From: Heterobilharzia americana
Taxonomy: Eukaryota > Platyhelminthes > Trematoda > Strigeidida > Schistosomatidae
Direction of reading: 5' to 3'
NCBI GenBank assembly: GCA_944470555.2
Contig: OX104130.1
Location: forward strand, 77,877,160-77,941,159
Length of the DNA: 64,000 bases
The notes beneath the pieces are model-generated. The model saw only the letters and a program-made list of their open reading frames with translations, searched no databases and had not been told where the DNA came from. This document shows positions 57,945 to 64,000 of this stretch, piece by piece. The translations under genes and the position numbers were made by a program. Position 1 is the first letter of the stretch; every line of letters starts with the position of its first letter.

Positions 57945-59283
57945 ACATTATTATTATTTGTCCCTTGGGTTCCTAATGGAATATAGGGATTCAATAGCAC
58001 ATCTCCATTGCACTACCTTCTCTCCAGTCTCTTCAACCTCAATCCACTACTGCTCACAAGCTTTCATTTCTTCCTCAAATGATCTCCTCTATGTCACCAT
58101 AGCCTCGCACACCCAACTCGTCGTTTCCTATTTGGATTCCACTCGACGGCCTGGCCTGACGAGTGATGTTCCAAATCGGTCTTCTCAGTGTATGCACAGT
58201 CCAAAACAATCCATCTCCACTTCCTTCTTCTGCATATTTGTTGAATGATATGTTTTTGGTTGGTTTCTCGCCAGACCAGAGTTCCTTGTTGTTTATTTTT
58301 ATTATTCTGGCCATCTGATCTTCAATATTGAGTGGGAGAGCGAGGGTGGCAGTTGTTGATGTATGATGTCTGTAGTTTGTTGGAAATGCTTTCTGTGACG
58401 TTCGAAGTCTCTGAGCTATATAGAAACACTGACTTGACACTGATGTTGAAAATCCAGATCTTGTTCACGCTTTATACTGATTTCAGTGCAATATATCTGG
58501 ACGCGTGATCGGTTCTCTTTCTTTTTTGTCTGTTTTCATTTGGGCATTTATGTCTCTTCACTCATCACTATTTTGATGTCGCCAACTGGAATTGTATCTT
58601 GTCTACTACTGATTGCAGTTGTTTGTAGAATTTATGCTTCTCCTCTTCATCTGCATTTTTCTTAGGTGCATTGTGTAGCGTTATTCGATTGTGAATTTCC
58701 TTTCTTTTGAGTTGGATTTTGCTGTCATGATGCTGGAGGAGTTTGGTCCCCACTGCATGAGAAAGAGCCTTCGATGCTGTTGAGGGGGGGTTGTCATGAA
58801 AGCCACTTCAAAACTCAGTGTGCTCATGGTTGTCGTCTGGGTGACAATATCGGAGTAGACTATTGATTCCTCTCCAGTTGACAGTTTGGAGAGTCCACTT
58901 TCATTCCATCTGCTGATTCCCCGCAGATACCCCGCACTTCTGTTGCATACATTGTCCTCTCTTTTGCTATCTGGGCAGCTTTGCTAGGTTCAAACTTTGT
59001 TGGACATGCGTGTCCTCATTCTTACTTTTGCTTTCAACCAGGAGTGAGACACGTCGGCCAATTTGCTTCCCGAAGGCTTTCAGCAACCGGCGTCATTTCG
59101 TCTCCCCGACTTCAGATAGGAATAAGTTTAATTTTATTTTTTACATTTACTTTGTGGTTTGAAGTTTCTTTCGTGTTTAGATTGGTTTTACGGGGTAGGA
59201 TTCCTAGTACTATGCACAACCTTCCCTCTTTATCCTGGCTTAGGACCAGCTAGTAACTAGTGAACTAGTTACCTAGGCGAGGA
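57945..59283 (-). mobile_element. RTE copy I, both ends kept, RT deleted
   Basis: The minus strand holds the 5' terminus (TAGGTAACTAGTTCACTAGTTACTAG, 59283 down), the endonuclease N-half (with CESRW-like, ESIIYS and GVAI-like text) to about 58560, then a jump to the C-terminal region at about 58500, ending with (ATT)n at 57945. The segment between corresponds to copy C about 22250-24310, so the rest of the endonuclease and the whole RT are missing. It carries the 4-nt insertion (CAGTATAAAGCGTG, near 58475). The last ~490 bp equal copy G. Confidence 0.88.
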
Positions 59284-59903
59284 TCCATTGCACACAGCTA
59301 GTTCATAAGTTGAATAATCATGCTCCTGGATAGTAAAATATTAAATTAATATGAATTCGCTGGTTCATTTCTGAATTGGAAGTAATGTATATTTTCAACC
59401 ACAAAGTTCATTTAGCTCTAATGTAAATCGTCATTAATGTTCAGTGTAAAAAAAATTAGTCAATGAGCTTGGTAATTAAGCAGAAAATGTTATATGCTTA
59501 GGTTGATTGAGTAAACAAAATGTCCATAGAAATGTTCGTTTGTTATGGTAAGCATTGTGTATGATACTGTGATCATTATGGCATATTTCAGACATAAAGC
59601 TGCCATTAAACGTTCTTATCATGCATAAGTCTCCATACAAAGGGTAACATATGAACACATAATTTCACCTAAACTTAATATATACGACTTCGGACGAGTT
59701 AATAGATTATTTACTTCAGCCTTCCTCTATACACTGTTAACAAGTTGGAGAAAACGAACATTGATTACGGTTTAATAATGGTCGTAATCCCAGATACCTT
59801 GAATTACTAATCATATTAATTCTGTCAACTCTTCCTCTGGAGTAACATGTATGGTCCCGTTGAACACTTCTTAGAAATTAAAGAGGTTATAGTTATATAG
59901 TTA

Positions 59904-59906
<3 letters not shown>
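59284..59906. other. non-coding stretch
   Basis: No motif recognised. Confidence 0.5.

Positions 59907-59945
<39 letters not shown>
59907..59945. repeat. (TA)n microsatellite
   Basis: About 39 bp of uninterrupted TA dinucleotides, flanked by GTTATAGT on the right and AGTTATGC on the left. Confidence 0.95.
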
Positions 59946-59949
<4 letters not shown>

Positions 59950-60094
59950 TAGTACTCATAAACAGTATCATCTTATCTTTTTTTCTGTTTAACTATTGTA
60001 TACAGCACCATCAAGATAGCGTTAGCAGAATGTTCTAGGCAGACTATGTTTGTGTAAAACAGCAAACTTTGGATATATGATCTCTTATTCATTA
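59946..60094. other. non-coding spacer
   Basis: Short AT-rich spacer before the (ATT)n tail of copy J. Confidence 0.5.
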
Positions 60095-62108
60095 TTATTA
60101 TTATTAGTCCCTTGGGTTCCTACTCTGTTCTCTCAAATCTTTTGAACCTGGCTCCACGACATCCCGCAACCTCTCATTTCCTCCTCGCACGATCTCCTCC
60201 ATGTCACCCTCGGACGACCAACTCGTCGCTTCCTATCTGAGTTCCACTCGAGAGCTGGCCTGACGCGTGATGTCCCCAGTCCGCCTTCTCAGTGTATGCC
60301 AAATCCATCTCCACTTTCCTCTTCTGAATATTCATTCAGCGGTAGGTTCTTAGTTGGTTCGTCGGCAGCCAGAGTTCCTTCTTGCTTATTCTTGTTACTC
60401 TGGCCATCTGAGCCTCAGTAGCGAGCTAGCGTAGGCAGTTGTTGATGAGTGTCTATAGTTTATTGGAAATCCCTTTCGTAAAGCGCCAAGTCTCTGAACT
60501 ATACAGAAACACTGACTTACTTGACTTTGGTGTTGAAAATCCGTATCTTGTTCCGCATGCTGAGTGCAGAAGATCGCCACACTGGTTTCAGGCTAATGAA
60601 CGCCTGTCTTGCTTTTCCGATTCTGACATTGGCATCCTCGTCTGTCCCGCCTGTAGTTGAAACAGTGCTTCCTAGATAAGTGAAGGAGGTTACTTCCTTT
60701 AAGTTTCTCCCGTTGACGGTGATTGGAGTTTGTTGTTGTTGTTGTTGTTGTTGGTGCGGTATCTTCATAACTTCTGTCTTCCCTATATTCACCTGAAGTC
60801 CCGTCTTCTTTGGCTGCCTCTTCTGTCAACTTGTTAGTTTTCGCTTGTAAATCTTCAAGTTTGTGTGACACTACACACAAGTTATTGTTGGCGAAATCCA
60901 GATCTTCTGGGTCTTTTTCTTCAGTCTGGCGTATTCCCCTCTTCTCGCTCCCCACTGTTTGTTGCATGATCCAGTCTCCAACAATCAGGAATATCATGGG
61001 TGATAGTAGGCAACCTTGTTTCACACCTGTCCTCACTTCAGAAGCATCACTGAGCTTCCCATTGTGAATTACCTGGCATGTGGCATCTTCATATAGTTGT
61101 TGAATGAGGCGGATAAAGGTTTGCGGTACTCCGTAGTAATGAAGGAGTTAACAAATTACCTCTCGGTCGACGCTGTGGAAGGCCTTCTCAAAACCGATAA
61201 AGTTGAGGTAGAGAGTTGACTGCCATTCTATGCTCTGTTCTATGATGATACGTAGAGAAGCGTTGCAATTTGGTCCGCATATGATTTGTACTTCTTGAAG
61301 CCTGACTATTCCGATCGTGGTTTTGAATCCAGTGCATCCTTTAGCCTCTCCGGGATGATGCGGCTTAATATTTTGCTTGATCTGGGTGGACATGAGAGTG
61401 ATTCCTCGCCAGTTCTTGCAAACACTGAGGTCTTCCTTCTTCGGGAGTTTGACAAGGTAACCCTTCTGTCAATCGTCAGGTACCTTCTCTTCCTTCCACA
61501 CCTTCTGCAATGGTAGTGTGGTGTGAGCATGTCCGTTGTTGTCTCTGCGTCTGCTCTCAGTGCTTCTGGTGGCCTATCTGGTCCTGCTGCTTTCCCACAT
61601 TTCAGTAGCTTTATGGCGTTCAGGACTTCAATTTTTGTTGGAGGATTTATGTTCACTTGTAGTTCTGTGGCTGTGCTGTGGGTGGTATTTGTGGACGAAG
61701 TGCAGGTGGTGGTGGTGGTCGATTCAAGAGCTTCTTGAAGTGGTCTGCCCATAGTTTCCTTTGTTTCTCTTCTTCGTAACTAAACTTCCGTCATCATCTT
61801 TTATTGGTTTCATCTGTGTTGATCTCTTCCCTGGTTATCTGATATGATGTTGTCAGGTCTCTCTTACCTGCAGCTTGTTCTGCTTCACTTGCCAGTGTGT
61901 CGTGGAAGTGCCTTTGTCTTTCCGTGCACTCTTCTTCACTTCTTTGTCCAGTGTTTTATTGTTATTATTTTTTATATTTCGTTTGTGCTTTGAAGTTTCT
62001 TTAGCGGTTAGATTTGTTTTACGGGGTAGGGTTGCTAGCCCTATGCCCAACCTTCCCTCTTTACCCGGGCTTAGGACCAGCTAGTAACTAGTGAACTAGT
62101 TAACCAGG
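60095..62108 (-). mobile_element. RTE copy J, both ends kept, endonuclease deleted
   Basis: The minus strand holds the 5' terminus (CGCCTGGTTAACTAGTTCACTAG, 62108 down), the 5' UTR text to about 61956, then directly the linker DKEVKKSARKDK (out of register after the deletion), RT fingers (KLLKCGKAAGPDRPPEAL, KNWR equivalent, KILSRIIPERL), the palm (FIGFEKAFHSVDREV with the motif A Asp changed to His, GVKQGCLLSPMIFL, a FADD equivalent read as FANNN) and the C-terminal text to 60095. CAGCATGCGGAACAAG is in the ancestral form, as in copy C. The endonuclease (about copy C 21740-22940) is missing. Frameshifts split it. Confidence 0.9.
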
Positions 62109-63239
62109 CGAATAGATTTCGATTTTCGGTTTGTGGGATTCAGCCATTTTTTTTGTACATAAGTCAGAGATGTTGAGGCTATACAGAGGTAAAGAAAATA
62201 ATGACTATAGGAAAACTAAACACTGATGAAGTGTTAGTCAAACTGTAAGGGAATTTAGCTAAAGCCGATTGGCAATAAATTATTGCCCTACTACCAGGAA
62301 TAAAAACGTTCAACCAAATTGTCTAGGCGAAATTCAGAATATATAAAAAAATAAAGGATTTGTGATTGATGATATCCACCAATAGAGGTGCTAACTAAAA
62401 AGAACTACTTTTGCTCCAATAAACACCTTCTTAAAATGATAACTGTCATGATTATAAGTTACTGTTAAAAAAGTTTAGAAATAGTCTTTAAGATTATTGG
62501 TCGTCTTCATTCAAGTGTCACTCTGTTTTCTACAGTGTCGAGGTATTTTAAAAGTTGCTATCTGCTTCTACGGACACCACAGTCTTAAATATTATCACAG
62601 AGATCATTTTATAGATTGCTTTATGTGCAACTGTTTACATGAATAATTTCATTGCGCAAACCCCTGAATGTAACCTAAAAACCAAGGATAAAATGTAATC
62701 ACAATAGTAAGAGTCTAGACACTTTATCGAAGTTTTATTTGGTACAGAATAATTAAGAATAATCGAAAGGATTTATGATCTTCAATAGTCATTAGCAAGA
62801 TGTCTCTAAAACCTTGGGGAAAGTTTTACTTCAGCCTGTTAACATTGTGCTTAAGTTTATAGCTGCATAGTGATTCCTGAATAGTTAAAGGATCCGGTAA
62901 GGGCTAGCTGCTAACGACTGCAATTTGAAAATCTAAGATATGTCGCAAAACTGCTCTCAGTCATCAGATTTGAAAACTTATAGCCTCAATTGAAGTGTTA
63001 TTGTTAGAATTTGTACATTTAATGGATTCAGATCTTGTTTTATTTCGGTTTTCTTCACTTACTACTACTTAGGCACCTGATTTTTTTTACTTTTAGCTCA
63101 TTCACAGAACATTGTTCCATTATTTAAAAGACTAAGAATTTATATGATATGCATTTTGATGTGCATGTCGATACAAGACGTCTTTGGTTTATATTTCAGT
63201 ACTCAGAGAAAAGGGAGTGATTTTTCCACTTTTATTCCA
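62109..63239. other. non-coding stretch
   Basis: About 1.1 kb, AT-rich, no motif recognised. Confidence 0.5.
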
Positions 63240-64000
63240 ATTTTTGGGATTCTTTGTGTTTACACATTGAAATAACCTTCAATTAAAGTGAGACAGAAAC
63301 TTTTTCTGAGTGAATTTCTTACAGTTAACCACCTAGTGTGATGTAATTGTTTTTCTTCTAGTATATACAGTTTTTTCAGAGGTTTCTTATATTTCTGACG
63401 GTGTTGTGTTTCCCGAGCTGGGTTGTTTGATCGTAGAGCTTTCGTTTTTATTCTAAACAACATCATAAGCATGAACTTCAGGAAGAAGTGATCTATAGGC
63501 TGTTCTCTACAATTTCTGTAGTCGTTTGTCCTGTTGGCCTTAAGTGTGATTGGTTGTTTTGTAACTGTTTCCGTATTTATTTTGGTCGGTTGCTTCGATG
63601 ACCTAGAAGTTGACTTTCTTGTTGTTTCTTATTGGTTAGTAGATTGGATCAGTGTTAATATGTTTGTTGATTGCTGACTGGCCTGAATATCAAGCTTCTA
63701 AAACTTTTCTGGTATTCTTTGTAATTCCTCTCCTGGATTGTTACATTTTCCCAGTCAAATTCTGGTACTAAATTGTCCTTATGCATTGGTATGAGGGAAG
63801 ATATGTCGTGATGCTTTACTGCTAGTTGGTGTTCATATTGACGATTACGAAGAGGAGAATCGGCCCGTTGGATGTAGTATTTTTCGTAGTTTCTGCAGTT
63901 TGTTTTGTAAATAATGTTTCGTTTAGCTTCCTTTTCTGTAATATCTTTGGTCTGTGTAACAGGGACTAAAGAGATTTGGAGGGCTTAAGAGATACGAGGA
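63240..64000 (-). mobile_element. Penelope-like element V, GIY-YIG end, runs off the window
   Basis: On the minus strand, 63945-63656 reads NIIYKTNCRNYEKYYIQRADSP, RNRQYEHQLAVKHHDISSLI, HKDNLVPEFDWENVTIQERN, FRSLIFRPVSNQQTY. It aligns with the C-x-x-C...YYIGQT nuclease type of another PLE lineage (second Cys changed to Tyr, YIGQT to YIQRA). TDPIY and a Lys-rich tail follow in other frames. The terminal motif at 63415-63480 recurs alone at 13.42 kb. Frameshifts and replaced core residues indicate a dead copy. The RT would lie beyond the right edge. Confidence 0.8.

Overview
The window looks like AT-rich, gene-poor, repeat-dense chromatin of a trematode, most probably a schistosome. The basis is: (i) about ten copies of an RTE-clade non-LTR retrotransposon of the SR2/SjR2 type; (ii) short pol III-type repeats that carry hammerhead ribozymes and resemble the schistosome Sm-alpha family; (iii) several Penelope-like elements (PLEs) with GIY-YIG endonucleases; and (iv) CR1/Jockey-like retrotransposon copies. 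Species cannot be fixed by eye. I recognise no host protein gene, rRNA or functional tRNA. Nearly every coding-looking stretch is a transposon remnant or its antisense shadow.

Layout. 0.8-4.1 kb: RTE copy A, 5'-complete but dead. 4.9-5.4 kb: a tRNA-like short repeat (type B). 6.6-10 kb: a PLE reverse transcriptase cut in two by RTE copy B. 10.1-11.9 kb: a CR1-like copy with most of its RT deleted. 13.4-13.6 kb: a PLE-end-like repeat and a (TA)n tract. 14.4 kb: a tRNA-derived SINE (type A). 16.8-18.1 kb: a second, old RTE-like family. 18.9-19.9 kb: a TA microsatellite, a PLE GIY-YIG remnant and an RTE scrap. 21.57-24.82 kb: RTE copy C, the best copy, full length with a 16-bp target-site duplication. 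25.2-26.6 kb: 5'-truncated RTE (copy D) and CR1 pieces head to head. 26.9-27.9 kb: a PLE end with a 101-bp inverted repeat. 31.1-36.0 kb: RTE copy E, split by a 3.1-kb CR1-like insertion. 38-51.4 kb: mostly non-coding, with clustered tRNA-like and hammerhead repeats that are repeatedly arranged as inverted pairs. 51.9-62.1 kb: RTE copies G, H, I and J, a PLE fragment, and the best hammerhead palindrome (54.25-54.64 kb). The right edge carries another PLE GIY-YIG remnant.

How the parts work together. The RTE, CR1 and PLE families supply, or once supplied, reverse transcriptase and endonuclease. The tRNA-like and hammerhead repeats encode no protein and would depend on such enzymes in trans. 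Nesting gives an order of events: the PLE at 6.6-10 kb is older than RTE copy B, and RTE copy E is older than the CR1 copy inside it. Shared frameshifts and stop codons suggest that some RTE copies descend from already defective templates.

The most unusual signal is the recurrent palindromic (head-to-head or tail-to-tail) organisation of the hammerhead and tRNA-like repeats. One hairpin has a core-complete ribozyme on one arm and a G8-mutant ribozyme on the other. All assignments are by eye from motifs and internal comparison; no database search or folding computation was run.
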